64,000 nt of DNA from JBGQBN01 sp041494805 (lineage in GTDB: Bacteria > Acidobacteriota > Terriglobia > Terriglobales > Acidobacteriaceae): positions 1 to 64,000 of the forward strand of contig JBGQBN010000001.1 of assembly GCA_041494805.1 (NCBI GenBank). Reading direction: 5' to 3'. Of this stretch, positions 53,789-62,706 are shown piece after piece. Under the pieces are notes generated by a model. The model saw nothing but the letters and a program-made list of their open reading frames with translations, did not search any database and was not told the origin of the DNA. The first letter of the stretch is position 1. Each line of letters starts with the position of its first letter. The position numbers were made by a program, and so were the translations under genes.

Positions 53789-55036
53789 TCATTCTTGACG
53801 GATTCTTGGAGGTTTGGGTCTGGTCGAGCCACTACTGAGAAAGCGGTGGACCGTTGCCTTCACGGTGTACTGCTTGCCTTCCCGATCCAGCGTCAGGGTG
53901 CGAACGTCGCCGGGGCGCCCGCCGAGCAAAGACCAGACTTGGCCCATGGTTCCGCTCGCGGCGGGAACCTTGTCGATGGCCACCAGCACGTCACCGGGCC
54001 TTACCTCCGGCACCGACGGTTTCCCTGCGAAGTCGGCGACGCCGATGACGGTGTACCGTTCGTCCGGCTCCGGGCGCAAGGTCAGGCCGATAACGTCCAT
54101 GTCCGGCGCACTCGTCTTAGAGATCCGCTGGAAGTAAACGGATGTGTGAGCGTAGTCGATGCCTACACGATAGTCGAGCAAAGCATTTGCTCCGATCAGG
54201 CCAATGGTCTTCACCCCGGCTCGCTGCTCAAACCACTCCAGGTATTCCTTGGCAAACGAGGCTACGCCGACTCCGGTCAGCGTGATTCCGCCGTACTCGA
54301 TCTTAGGGATACGCACCAGTTCCCAGAGCGGCTCGTCTTCGAATCCCCACAGGTTGGCGGCGGAGATTGCGCCGGTCATGTGTGGCCATTGAAGGTGGGC
54401 GTGCCGCAACTTGGAAACAAGGTCGCTGGAGACAAGAGTGAAGGTGGCGCCCAGGTCGAGTCCGAGGTTGTAATCAGTGCCGGAAATGTTACCCGGAATC
54501 TGAATCAGTCCGTTCTGCGGGTTGAGCATGGCTTTGGTGCGCGTACCTTCGAAGTGAGCGCTGCCGGGAGTGGCAATGGTCAATTCGCGGTTGGGATAGT
54601 CGACGACCACGTCGTAGTTTCGCAACACAGTGGCGGGCAAGTTAATTTGGGCGCTCAGGCCGGAGAAAATGCCGGGGCGATCGAGCATGGCACGAGCTTC
54701 TTTCAGATCGGACAAGGGAATGGACATGCCGCCGATCAGCAATTCTCGCGGGACCTGCGCCGTACGCTCTTTGAAGCCCATCATCTCTTTCGGCTCGCCA
54801 GACAGCTCCAGGCCCAGCTTCTTGGCTAGGCGTTCGGTGATCCACAGGCCGGGATTGCCATTGTCGACCCAGGCACGCACGCGGGTATCGGTGCCGTCGG
54901 GCAGGTGAAGGTGCACGTCGATGATGATGCGGTTGTGATCGAGCGTGATGGGTACGGTGACCGAAGTGAGCGATGGCTGTGCAAGAGCGGCGCAAGTAAG
55001 CACGCAGGTGGCGAGGATTATGCTGGTGAGCTTCAT
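53789..55036 (-). CDS. Secreted retropepsin-like aspartyl protease with PDZ domain
   Basis: 415 residues. Signal peptide 1-~20 (LTSIILATCVLTCAALAQ). Two retropepsin-like halves follow: first active-site-like loop AWVDNGNPG (Asp58-Asn-Gly), second LGLDLGATFTLVS (Asp194-Leu-Gly). Residues ~325-400 form a PDZ domain (PSVPEVRPGDVLVAIDKVPA, GRPGDVRTLTLDREG). Canonical aspartyl proteases have Asp-Thr/Ser-Gly; the DNG and DLG loops here are off-consensus, so activity is uncertain. It is convergent with the HExxH gene, 13 bp apart. Confidence 0.83.
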   Translation of the reverse strand: MKLTSIILATCVLTCAALAQPSLTSVTVPITLDHNRIIIDVHLHLPDGTDTRVRAWVDNGNPGLWITERLAKKLGLELSGEPKEMMGFKERTAQVPRELLIGGMSIPLSDLKEARAMLDRPGIFSGLSAQINLPATVLRNYDVVVDYPNRELTIATPGSAHFEGTRTKAMLNPQNGLIQIPGNISGTDYNLGLDLGATFTLVSSDLVSKLRHAHLQWPHMTGAISAANLWGFEDEPLWELVRIPKIEYGGITLTGVGVASFAKEYLEWFEQRAGVKTIGLIGANALLDYRVGIDYAHTSVYFQRISKTSAPDMDVIGLTLRPEPDERYTVIGVADFAGKPSVPEVRPGDVLVAIDKVPAASGTMGQVWSLLGGRPGDVRTLTLDREGKQYTVKATVHRFLSSGSTRPKPPRIRQE

Positions 55037-55076
55037 GGAAGAATTGTAACGGGTCAGCTCTTCCGAATGCGTCTTG

Positions 55077-55082
55077 TATAAT
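55077..55082 (+). promoter_or_regulatory. -10 box of the mtnP operon
   Basis: Perfect TATAAT 41 bp before the TTG start of mtnP; no good -35 at 16-18 bp spacing. Confidence 0.45.
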
Positions 55083-55123
55083 CACGAGTTTGATCACCAC
55101 CTGCAGACGATTCGGGAGGATGA

Positions 55124-55999
55124 TTGCCACAGGCTGAAATTGGAATCATCGGCGGCAGCGGGCTGTACTCGATGCCGGGGCTGAGCAAGGTCAGGGAAGT
55201 TCGCCTGAAGACCCCCTTCGGCCGGCCTTCCGACGCCTACGTCTTGGGCACGCTCGAAGGGCGGAAAGTTGCGTTCCTGGCGCGGCACGGGCGCGGGCAC
55301 CGGTTGTTGCCCACCGAGTTGAACTTCCGAGCCAATATTTATGGCTTCAAGCAACTGGGCGCGGAACGGATCGTTTCTGTCTCGGCGGTCGGCTCGCTGA
55401 AGGAAGAGCATAAGCCGCTGGACTTTGTCATCCCCGACCAGTTTTTCGATCGTACGCGGCATCGCGTGGACACGTTCTTCGGAAACGGCATCGTTGCCCA
55501 CATTGGCTTCGCCGATCCTATCTGCTCCGAGCTCGCGAGAGTGGTGGAAGGCGCATGCCAGAAAATCGGCGTGACCGGCAAACGCGGCGGCACTTACGTG
55601 TGCATGGAAGGACCGCAGTTTTCCACCAAGGCGGAGTCGAACGTCTATCGCAGTTGGGGCATGGACGTGATCGGGATGACCAACCTGCAGGAAGCCAAGC
55701 TGGCGCGCGAGGCGGAGATCTGCTACGTGACCGTGGCCATGGTGACCGATTACGACTGCTGGCATCCGCACCACGATTCGGTCACGGTGGATCAGATTGT
55801 TGCCGTGCTGCTGAAAAACGCGGAAAATGCGGCCAGAGTCCTGCGAGAAACGGTTGCCGCCATGCCGAAAGGTCGCGGCTGCAAGTGTGGATCGGCCCTG
55901 GCGCATGCCATCCTCACCGACCGCTCCAAGATTCCCGCAGCCACGCGTCAAAAACTCAGACTCATTCTGGACAAGTACCTGAAAGCGCAAAAAGCATGA
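55124..55999 (+). CDS. mtnP: S-methyl-5'-thioadenosine phosphorylase
   Basis: Phosphorolyses methylthioadenosine to adenine and methylthioribose-1-phosphate for methionine salvage. Family signatures: IGIIGGSGLYSM, ARHGRGHRLLPTELNFRAN, SAVGSLKEEHKPLDFVIPDQFFDRT, YVCMEGPQFSTKAESNVYRSWGMDVIGMTN and VTDYDCWH. 291 residues. The start is TTG 55124 with GGGAGG about seven bases upstream. The TGA overlaps the next ATG, coupling it to a PfkB kinase. Confidence 0.95.
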   Translation: MPQAEIGIIGGSGLYSMPGLSKVREVRLKTPFGRPSDAYVLGTLEGRKVAFLARHGRGHRLLPTELNFRANIYGFKQLGAERIVSVSAVGSLKEEHKPLDFVIPDQFFDRTRHRVDTFFGNGIVAHIGFADPICSELARVVEGACQKIGVTGKRGGTYVCMEGPQFSTKAESNVYRSWGMDVIGMTNLQEAKLAREAEICYVTVAMVTDYDCWHPHHDSVTVDQIVAVLLKNAENAARVLRETVAAMPKGRGCKCGSALAHAILTDRSKIPAATRQKLRLILDKYLKAQKA

Positions 56000-56919
56000 G
56001 CATTCTCGCGGTTGGTTCGGTTGCGTTCGATTCCATCGCCACGCCTTCGGGGCGGGCGGACAACGTGCTGGGTGGCTCGGCCACCTACTTTTCGCTGGCG
56101 GCCAGCTATTTCACCGATGTGCGTATGGTCGCGGTGGTGGGCGAAGACTTCAGCACGGCGTATGAAGATGTCTTCAAGAAGCGGGGCGTGGACACGCGCG
56201 GCATCGAACACGCCAAGGGCAAGACGTTTCGTTGGGGCGGGCAGTATCTGGATAACCTGAATGAAGCGAAGACGAATTTCACCGACCTGAACGTCTTCGA
56301 GCGCTTTCAGCCGCGTATCCCGCCGGAGTATCGGGATTCCGAGTTTCTATTTCTCGGCAATATCCACCCCGACCTGCAGGCGGCCGTGCGTCTCGAAATG
56401 GATGGAGTGCGGCTGACCGGTGGTGACACCATGAATTACTGGATTCAGGGCGCCCGCAAGGAGCTGACCGAGACCCTGAAGCTGATCAACGTGATGCTGA
56501 TCAACGACGGCGAAGCCAAGATGCTGGCCGGCGACAGCAGCTTGCCACGGGCGGCACGCAAGGTGCTTGCCATGGGGCCACAGGCGCTGGTGATCAAGCA
56601 TGGCGAGTACGGAGCAACAATTTTCTTTCGCGAAGGCGCCTTCGGGATCGGCAGCCATCCTTTTCGCGCGCCCGCGCTGCCGATCGAGGAAGTGAAAGAT
56701 CCCACCGGAGCGGGCGACTCGTTTGCGGGCGGATTCATGGGATACATTGCTTCGCAAGAGCAGTTGAATCGCGAGGTGCTGAAGCGGGCTCTTTTCTACG
56801 GCGGGGTGATGGGATCGTTTGCCGTGGAGCAGTTCGGAACGGAGCGCCTGCAGTCGCTCACTCGCGAAGAGATAGAAGCCCGCTTCCAGATCTTCCGTGA
56901 ACTGACTCACCTCGAATGA
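55996..56919 (+). CDS. PfkB family carbohydrate/nucleoside kinase
   Basis: 307-residue ribokinase-fold kinase. Seen: NVLGGSATYFSLAASYF near the N-terminus, LINDGEAKMLAG, VIKHGEYGATIF and the catalytic C-terminal signature DPTGAGDSFAGGFMGY with Asp base. Coupled to mtnP by an ATGA overlap and to the following membrane protein by another. Phosphorylation of a nucleoside or sugar derived from salvage is plausible; the classical methylthioribose kinase belongs to a different fold. Confidence 0.9.
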   Translation: MSILAVGSVAFDSIATPSGRADNVLGGSATYFSLAASYFTDVRMVAVVGEDFSTAYEDVFKKRGVDTRGIEHAKGKTFRWGGQYLDNLNEAKTNFTDLNVFERFQPRIPPEYRDSEFLFLGNIHPDLQAAVRLEMDGVRLTGGDTMNYWIQGARKELTETLKLINVMLINDGEAKMLAGDSSLPRAARKVLAMGPQALVIKHGEYGATIFFREGAFGIGSHPFRAPALPIEEVKDPTGAGDSFAGGFMGYIASQEQLNREVLKRALFYGGVMGSFAVEQFGTERLQSLTREEIEARFQIFRELTHLE

Positions 56920-58559
56920 GGACTCGAGACATCCGCCGCTGGGACCGCGAGGCCGCGCTGGTGGCGGGGCTTGCAGCTTGCGTCTCGGTTGCATCTTTCC
57001 TGTTTTATTTCCGGCATGATGCCGTGCTGCTCTACGGCGACGCCGTGGCCCACATCAACATTGCGCGGCGGGTTTTCGACTCGCGCACGCCCGGGCTGCT
57101 GCAACTGGGTACAGTGTGGCTGCCGCTGCCACACTTGCTGATGATTCCGTTTCTGCTCTCCGATTGGCCTTGGCGGAGTGGCGTCGGCGGATCGATTCCC
57201 TCATTAGCGGGCTATGTTCTCGGCGCGGTGGGGATTTTTCGCCTGGTTCGTGGCGCGCTGAGTTTCCATGCACAGGTGGATGCGGCAGCGAGGATCGCGG
57301 CGTGGATGGCAGTGGGTATCTATGCCGCGAATCCGAATCTTATCTACCTTCAAACCACGGCGATGACCGAGCTGGTTTACCTGGCTCTGTTCATCTGGGC
57401 GGTGGTGTATTTCAGCGAGTTTGCGCAAACGGTCGCCGCCGAAGATCCACACGATTCCTCGGCATTGCTCAAGTGTGGTCTTTGTCTAGCGGCGGCGTGC
57501 CTCACTCGTTACGATGCCTGGTTCCTGAGCGCGGCGACATGTGTGCTGGCGGCGCCGATCGCTCTTAAGGCGAAGCGCGAGAAGGAAAGCCTGCGTCGGG
57601 AATTCAGGCACTTTGTCTTGCTGGCAGCGGCCGCTCCCGTGCTCTGGCTGGGTTACAACGCAATCATCTACCGCAACCCGCTGGAGTTTGCCAACGGTCC
57701 CTATTCGGCGCGGGCCATCGAGCAGAGAGGCTTCCGCCTGGGTGTTGCGCCTCATCCCGGCTCGCATGATCTGCGTGTGGCCGCCAACTATTTCCTGAAG
57801 TCAGCCGAACTCAATCTGGCAGAAGGGAGTTGGCAGAGGATTTGGATCGTGTTATTGCTGGCCGGAGTGCTGCTCAGCTGCGTCATTGATTCTCGCCTGC
57901 GGCCGCTTCTGCTGCTTTTGATTCCTTTGCCGTTCTACATGCTCTCGATTGCGTACGGCGGCGTACCCATTTACCTGCCCGTATGGTGGCCTTTTTCTCT
58001 CTACAACACTCGATATGGCTTGGAACTGCTGCCCGCGTTCGCCGTGTTTGTCGCGCTCGTGGAGTATTTTGTAGCGGACTGGGTGAGAAACACTATCGGC
58101 AAAATCGCGGTTGCGGGTGTGATAGTAATTCTGGTCGTCGGGAGTTATGCATCCGTCTGGCGCACCCAGCCGGTCTGCCTCCGCGAGGCCTGGGTGAACT
58201 CCCGCACCCGTATTGCTCTGGAGAGCGAACTGGCGGCAAACCTAAGAGAGCTGCCGCCCGCGTCCGGCGTATTGATGTATCTGGGTGATCATGTAGGCGC
58301 GCTGCAGCGGGCCGGGATTCCCTTGCGGCGTGTGATCTGTGAAGGCAACCATCGCACGTGGAGACAGCCGGCTGATCCCGAAGGATTGTGGGAGCAGGCG
58401 TTGGCCGATCCGGTACGCTACGCGGACTTCGTGGTTGCGGTGCAGGGCGATCCAGTGTCCACGGCTGTGACGACCCAAGCTTTGTTCCCCGTTGCCGAAA
58501 TCGATGTGCCGGGCCAGCCCAGGACAACCATCTACCGGACGCACCCTCCACCACGGTAA
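56916..58559 (+). CDS. GT-C-type membrane glycosyltransferase-like protein
   Basis: 547 residues with about ten hydrophobic segments in the first 415 and a soluble C-terminal domain. The first external loop carries YGDAVAHINIARRVFDS, where the aspartate matches the catalytic Asp position of lipid-linked-sugar (ArnT/PMT/GT39-like) transferases, and LGTVWLPLPHLLMIPF follows. It would transfer a sugar from a polyprenyl carrier at the outer face of the inner membrane. No other glycan genes are near; the coupling to mtnP-pfkB by overlap is unexplained. Confidence 0.78.
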   Translation: MRTRDIRRWDREAALVAGLAACVSVASFLFYFRHDAVLLYGDAVAHINIARRVFDSRTPGLLQLGTVWLPLPHLLMIPFLLSDWPWRSGVGGSIPSLAGYVLGAVGIFRLVRGALSFHAQVDAAARIAAWMAVGIYAANPNLIYLQTTAMTELVYLALFIWAVVYFSEFAQTVAAEDPHDSSALLKCGLCLAAACLTRYDAWFLSAATCVLAAPIALKAKREKESLRREFRHFVLLAAAAPVLWLGYNAIIYRNPLEFANGPYSARAIEQRGFRLGVAPHPGSHDLRVAANYFLKSAELNLAEGSWQRIWIVLLLAGVLLSCVIDSRLRPLLLLLIPLPFYMLSIAYGGVPIYLPVWWPFSLYNTRYGLELLPAFAVFVALVEYFVADWVRNTIGKIAVAGVIVILVVGSYASVWRTQPVCLREAWVNSRTRIALESELAANLRELPPASGVLMYLGDHVGALQRAGIPLRRVICEGNHRTWRQPADPEGLWEQALADPVRYADFVVAVQGDPVSTAVTTQALFPVAEIDVPGQPRTTIYRTHPPPR

Positions 58560-58641
58560 TCAGCGGCGTTACCTTTCGCGCCGCGGAAGCCTGTAGAGAC
58601 GCAGTTTTCCAGTGATAAAATCTAGCCAACTCAAGCTCTTT

Positions 58642-59355
58642 ATGTCCACCGCCCAAAACGTTCTCGAGATGTTACGGGAGGAGATGACCTCCGTTGTGGG
58701 TTTGTCAATTGTGCGCCTGGTGATAGCGGCAAGTCTGGGTGGGCTGATCGGGTTGGAAAGGGAACTGAAGCACCGGCCCGCCGGATTGCGTACCAACATG
58801 TTCATCTGTATCGGCGCAGCCCTGTTCACCATCCTTTCCGACCAGCTCCAAGCCGGGCACCCGGCTGGGGACCATACGCGCATAGCCGCCCAGATCATCC
58901 CGGGAATTGGTTTTATCGGAGCTGGTTCCATCCTTCGCGCCCGCGGAGAACTGGTTACCGGATTGACTACGGCGGCAACTATTTTTGTGGTGGCTTCGAT
59001 CGGCATGGCGGTCGGCGGAGGGCTTTATCTGACGGCCATATTTGCCACAGCCGTCATCGTGCTTTGCCTTTTGCTGCTGGGGAGCATGGAGCACTGGCTC
59101 AACCTGAAGCTGCTGGTGAACGCCTACGAAGCTACCGGCTCGAGCGCTGAGGAGGTTACTTATGAGGTAAACCGGCTTCTCGAAAGCAGCCACTCCGTCA
59201 TGAAGAACGTGCGAGTGGCCGCAACCAGGGAGCACGTGCGGGTGCAGTTCGACCTGGCAGGAACGCGCAAGCAGCACGACCAGATTTTGGCCAGCTTAAA
59301 GCGGTCCGCGGTGCTCCAAAGCATCGCTCCGTTGGGACCAGTCGAGGTGGAATGA
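58642..59355 (+). CDS. MgtC/SapB family membrane protein
   Basis: 237 residues. The MgtC domain is clear: RLVIAASLGGLIGLERELKHRPAGLRTNMFICIGAALFT, RIAAQIIPGIGFIGAGSIL and GLTTAATIFVVASIGMAVGGG, with four to five helices, followed by a soluble ~90-residue ACT-like C-terminal domain (VRVAATREHVRVQFDLAGT). MgtC in Salmonella modulates F-ATPase and Mg2+ response. Start drawn at ATG 58642; an in-frame GTG at 58612 would add ten residues. Its stop overlaps dapF. Confidence 0.88.
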   Translation: MSTAQNVLEMLREEMTSVVGLSIVRLVIAASLGGLIGLERELKHRPAGLRTNMFICIGAALFTILSDQLQAGHPAGDHTRIAAQIIPGIGFIGAGSILRARGELVTGLTTAATIFVVASIGMAVGGGLYLTAIFATAVIVLCLLLLGSMEHWLNLKLLVNAYEATGSSAEEVTYEVNRLLESSHSVMKNVRVAATREHVRVQFDLAGTRKQHDQILASLKRSAVLQSIAPLGPVEVE

Positions 59356-60140
59356 CCTCTCCATCGGTTCCTTTCGTGAAGGCAAGCGCCTGCGGGAATG
59401 ACTTCCTGATCATTGACGGTATGCATGCTCCGGCGGATTTGGCCGGGTTCAGCCGGCGCATCTGCGACCGGCATCACGGTGTGGGAGCGGACGGAGTGGA
59501 GTGGCTGTTTCCGGCGCAAGATGCCGATGTGCGGGCGCGCCTGTTCAATGCCGACGGGTCGGAGGCGGAAATTTCCGGCAATGGCACGCGCTGTGTGGCG
59601 GCTTATCTGTGCTCGGAGCAAGCAAAAGAAAAGATAGTAATCCGTACCGGTGCGGGCCTGAAAACTTGCACCCTCACTGCCCGCAGTGAGACGCAATATG
59701 AGTTCGAGGTTGCCATGGGCGAGCCCCAGGTCGGGGGCGAGTTCCCGATCAAGTTGGCATTCCGCGAGGTGCATGGAATTCCGGTGTCGATGGGCAACCC
59801 GCACTACGTTGTGTTCGTGAACGAGTTTGCTCCCGGCTGGCAGGCGGAGGCCGCTGAGATCGGGCGCCATCATGACTTCAAGTACGGGATTAACGTTGAG
59901 CTGGTAGTGGTTAAAGACAAAAGCAACGTGGAATCCCGATTCTTTGAGCGCGGCGTCGGCGAGACCCAATCCTCGGGCACCGGGTCGTGTGCCTCGGCCG
60001 TGGCGGCAATCGCGGCCAAGCGTGCGGAGTCGCCCATACGAGTGCATACACCAGGCGGAGCGCAGACCGTGCGCTGGGAGGACCAGGTTTTCCTGCGCGG
60101 TCCGGCGCAGATCATCTGTCGCGGAGAGTTTTTCGTTTAG
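59352..60140 (+). CDS. dapF: Diaminopimelate epimerase
   Basis: Interconverts LL- and meso-diaminopimelate for lysine and peptidoglycan synthesis. The two catalytic cysteines are Cys81 (SGNGTRC) and Cys213 (SSGTGSC), with FVKASACGNDFLIID at the N-terminus and MGNPHYVVFV in the middle. 262 residues, normal. ATG overlaps the mgtC stop. With ldcA and mpl downstream it forms a peptidoglycan-precursor and recycling group. Confidence 0.96.
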   Translation: MTSPSVPFVKASACGNDFLIIDGMHAPADLAGFSRRICDRHHGVGADGVEWLFPAQDADVRARLFNADGSEAEISGNGTRCVAAYLCSEQAKEKIVIRTGAGLKTCTLTARSETQYEFEVAMGEPQVGGEFPIKLAFREVHGIPVSMGNPHYVVFVNEFAPGWQAEAAEIGRHHDFKYGINVELVVVKDKSNVESRFFERGVGETQSSGTGSCASAVAAIAAKRAESPIRVHTPGGAQTVRWEDQVFLRGPAQIICRGEFFV

Positions 60141-60164
60141 CGTTTCATTTAACATTGCATTCAG

Positions 60165-61157
60165 ATGCCTTCCCCACCAGTCTCGCGCGTCAAGCCACCT
60201 GCGCTCCAACCGGGTGACACCGTGGGTATTGTGGCCCCGGCAAGTAACATCCAGCGCGAGTTGCTCGAAGCAGGATGCGAGACGCTGCGACACCTGGGAT
60301 ACAAGCCTTTCTATTTTGCTTCCATCTTCGATCAGGATCTCTACTTCGCAGGGTCGGTGGAGCGGCGCGCCCGCGAACTGGAAGAAATGTTTGTCCGGGA
60401 GGATGTACGCGCGATCTTGTGCGCGCGTGGCGGCTACGGCGCCAACTATCTCTTGAGCGCGCTCGATCCAGCGAAGATCCTTCTGCATCCCAAGATTTTT
60501 GTGGGCTACAGCGATATCACCACCCTGCTGACCTGTTTTGCAGACGTGGGATTTGTCACTTTCCACGGCCCCATGGTCACAAAAGATTTTGCCGTGGCCG
60601 ATGGGGTGGACCTGGCTTCCTGGGAGGCTGCCGTCACCGGGCTCTCGGAATGGTCGCTGGATCTGGGAGCGGGTTCCGGCGTGAAGCCGCTGGTCGAAGG
60701 TTCCGGGGAAGGAATTCTGTACGGCGGGTGTCTTTCCATGCTGACGGCGTCGCTGGGCACACCGCACGAAATTCGCCCGGCGGGTACGATCCTGTTCCTT
60801 GAAGATCTTGCCGCCAAGCCCTACCAGATTGACCGCATGCTGATGCAACTGAAGCTGGCGGGGAAGCTGGCGGACGTCCGCGGCATCGTCTTCGGCGAGA
60901 TGCTGGATTGCGTGCAGCACAAAGACCAGGGCTACACCTTGGAGGAAGTCGTGCTGCGCATCGTCGGCGACCTGGGAGTGCCGGTGGCGTACGGCTTGCG
61001 TTCGGGCCATGTGTCGCGGGGTAACATTACGTTGCCGATCGGCGTGCGTGCGGCGCTGCGCGTGGGTGGGACGGGAGTGAGTGTGAAAATATTGGAAGCG
61101 GCTACCACGCCCGCGACGGTTGCTTCACCTTCCCGGACGGTGGCCCAGAAGCCATGA
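60165..61157 (+). CDS. LD-carboxypeptidase (S66, LdcA-like)
   Basis: 330-residue cytoplasmic serine peptidase that removes the terminal D-alanine from tetrapeptides during murein recycling. The nucleophile is Ser116 in FVGYSDITT; the other triad members are the Glu in FLEDLAAKPYQIDRM and the His in YGLRSGHVSRGN. N-terminal PGDTVGIVAPAS and RGGYGANYLLSAL are typical. Followed by mpl with an ATGA overlap, which makes functional sense because Mpl reuses the recycled tripeptide. Confidence 0.92.
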   Translation: MPSPPVSRVKPPALQPGDTVGIVAPASNIQRELLEAGCETLRHLGYKPFYFASIFDQDLYFAGSVERRARELEEMFVREDVRAILCARGGYGANYLLSALDPAKILLHPKIFVGYSDITTLLTCFADVGFVTFHGPMVTKDFAVADGVDLASWEAAVTGLSEWSLDLGAGSGVKPLVEGSGEGILYGGCLSMLTASLGTPHEIRPAGTILFLEDLAAKPYQIDRMLMQLKLAGKLADVRGIVFGEMLDCVQHKDQGYTLEEVVLRIVGDLGVPVAYGLRSGHVSRGNITLPIGVRAALRVGGTGVSVKILEAATTPATVASPSRTVAQKP

Positions 61158-62608
61158 CCGGAAAGAAACACATTCACCTGATTGGCATTTGCGGTACGGC
61201 GATGGCGTCGTTGGCCGGCATGTTGAAGCAGCGCGGCTTTCGCGTGACCGGCTCGGATGCTTCGGCGTATCCTCCGATGTCGGATTTTCTGGGGTCTCTC
61301 GACATTCCAGTTTCGCAGCCATTTTCGGCGAAGAATCTCGAGCCGAGGCCGGACCTGGTGGTTATCGGCAACGCTATTTCCCGCGGCAACATCGAGCTGG
61401 AGTATGTGCTCGACCAGCGCATTTCGTTCTGCTCGCTGCCGCAGATACTGCATGACGAATTCTTGCGGGGCAAAGAAGTGCTGGTGGTGGCGGGCACGCA
61501 TGGCAAGACGACCACGACTTCGATGCTGGCATGGATCTTCCATACCGCCGGCCTGCAACCCTCATTCTTGATTGGCGGGATCGCGGAGAATTTCGGCAGC
61601 AGCTTCCAACTGGGACAAGGGAAGTATTTCATCCTGGAGGGTGACGAATACGACACGGCGTTTTTCGACAAAGGCCCCAAGTTCATGCACTACTTTCCCG
61701 ACGCCGCGATTCTGACTTCAGTCGAGTTCGACCACGCCGATATTTACAAAGACCTCGAGGCCGTAGAGACCGCCTTCAAGCGTCTCGTAAACCTGGTGCC
61801 GCAGCGTGGACGCATCTTGGCCTTCGATGCGGGCGAAAGTCTTGATCGCTGTCTGGCGCGAGCCTTTTGTCCGGTGGAACGCTATGGCACCGGGGCCAGC
61901 ACCATGTGGCGAGTGACGAACTTACGGCTGGAACCGGCGCGCACCACGTGGTCAGTTCTGCGCCAGGGAGCGGCTTGGGCTGATTTCGAGTTTCCGCTGG
62001 CCGGCGAGTACAACGTGTGGAACGCAACCGCCGCTGCGGCGCTGGCAGCCTGATGCGGCATTTCCAATGAAGAAATTGCGGCCGCCTTCAAGACCTTCAA
62101 GAGTGTAAAGCGGCGGTTGGAAGTTCGAGCGCAGGTGAATGGCATCACCATCATTGATGATTTCGCGCATCATCCCACGGCCATTGCCGGCACGCTGACG
62201 GCTCTGCGTTCACGATATTCAGGAGCGCGCCTGTGGGTGATTCTTGAGCCCCGGTCGAATACCCTGCGCCGCAACGTCCTGCAGAACGAGCTGGCGAAAA
62301 GTCTGGCGCTAGCCGACGAAGTGGTGGTGGCGAACGTGTTCAAGTCTGAGGCCATTCCTGAAAACGAGCGCCTCGACCTGATCGCCATGGCCGCACAAAT
62401 TCAGAAGTACGGACGGCGCGCGCGTATCATTTCCGACGCGGATGCAATCGTGCAGCTGGTCGCGCCGGAGATGCGTCCGGGAGATGTGGTCGCAATTCTT
62501 TCCAACGGGGGCTTTGGCCGGATCTACGAGAAGCTTCCCCAGAGGCTGAATGCGCTCGCAGGAGGCGGCTCGGGTAACCGTTCCTTGCACGCCTCTGCCA
62601 AGGCGTGA
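61154..62608 (+). pseudogene. mpl: UDP-N-acetylmuramate:tripeptide ligase (Mpl) interrupted by one TGA
   Basis: One continuous frame of 484 codons except a TGA at 62051-62053 (codon 300). Before it: HIHLIGICGTAMASLAGMLKQ, SDASAYPPMSDFL, VAGTHGKTTTTSMLAW (ATP loop), LEGDEYDTAFFDKGPKFMHYFP and EYNVWNATAAAALAA. After it: CGISNEEIAAAFKTFKSVKRRLEVR, TIIDDFAHHPTAI and VILEPRSNTLRRNV, the normal C-terminal half of Mpl. The break lies between helices of the central domain, where homologues have an ordinary residue, so a CGA-to-TGA or TCA-to-TGA change or a base error is the simplest view. If real, the truncated 299-residue product lacks the C-terminal domain. Confidence 0.88.
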
Positions 62609-62706
62609 TTACGCGCGCCGGAAAAAGTTGAGTTTGTGCCAAGGGATGTGGAGAATAGCACGCCACGGCAGAAAAACGAATCTTAGGTGTCGGGAGGGAC
62701 TAACCT

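Noticed and set aside
59160..61010. 616-codon minus-strand ORF across dapF and ldcA
   Set aside because: Antisense to two clear housekeeping genes; its protein is His/Gln/Arg-rich shadow sequence.
62051..62085. TGA in mpl followed by a bulged hairpin (GCGGCATTTC with GAAAT...GCCGC), a possible second selenocysteine site
   Set aside because: Mpl is not a redox enzyme, the residue is not catalytic, and the loop is closer to the TGA than bSECIS rules allow. A nonsense change or base error is simpler.
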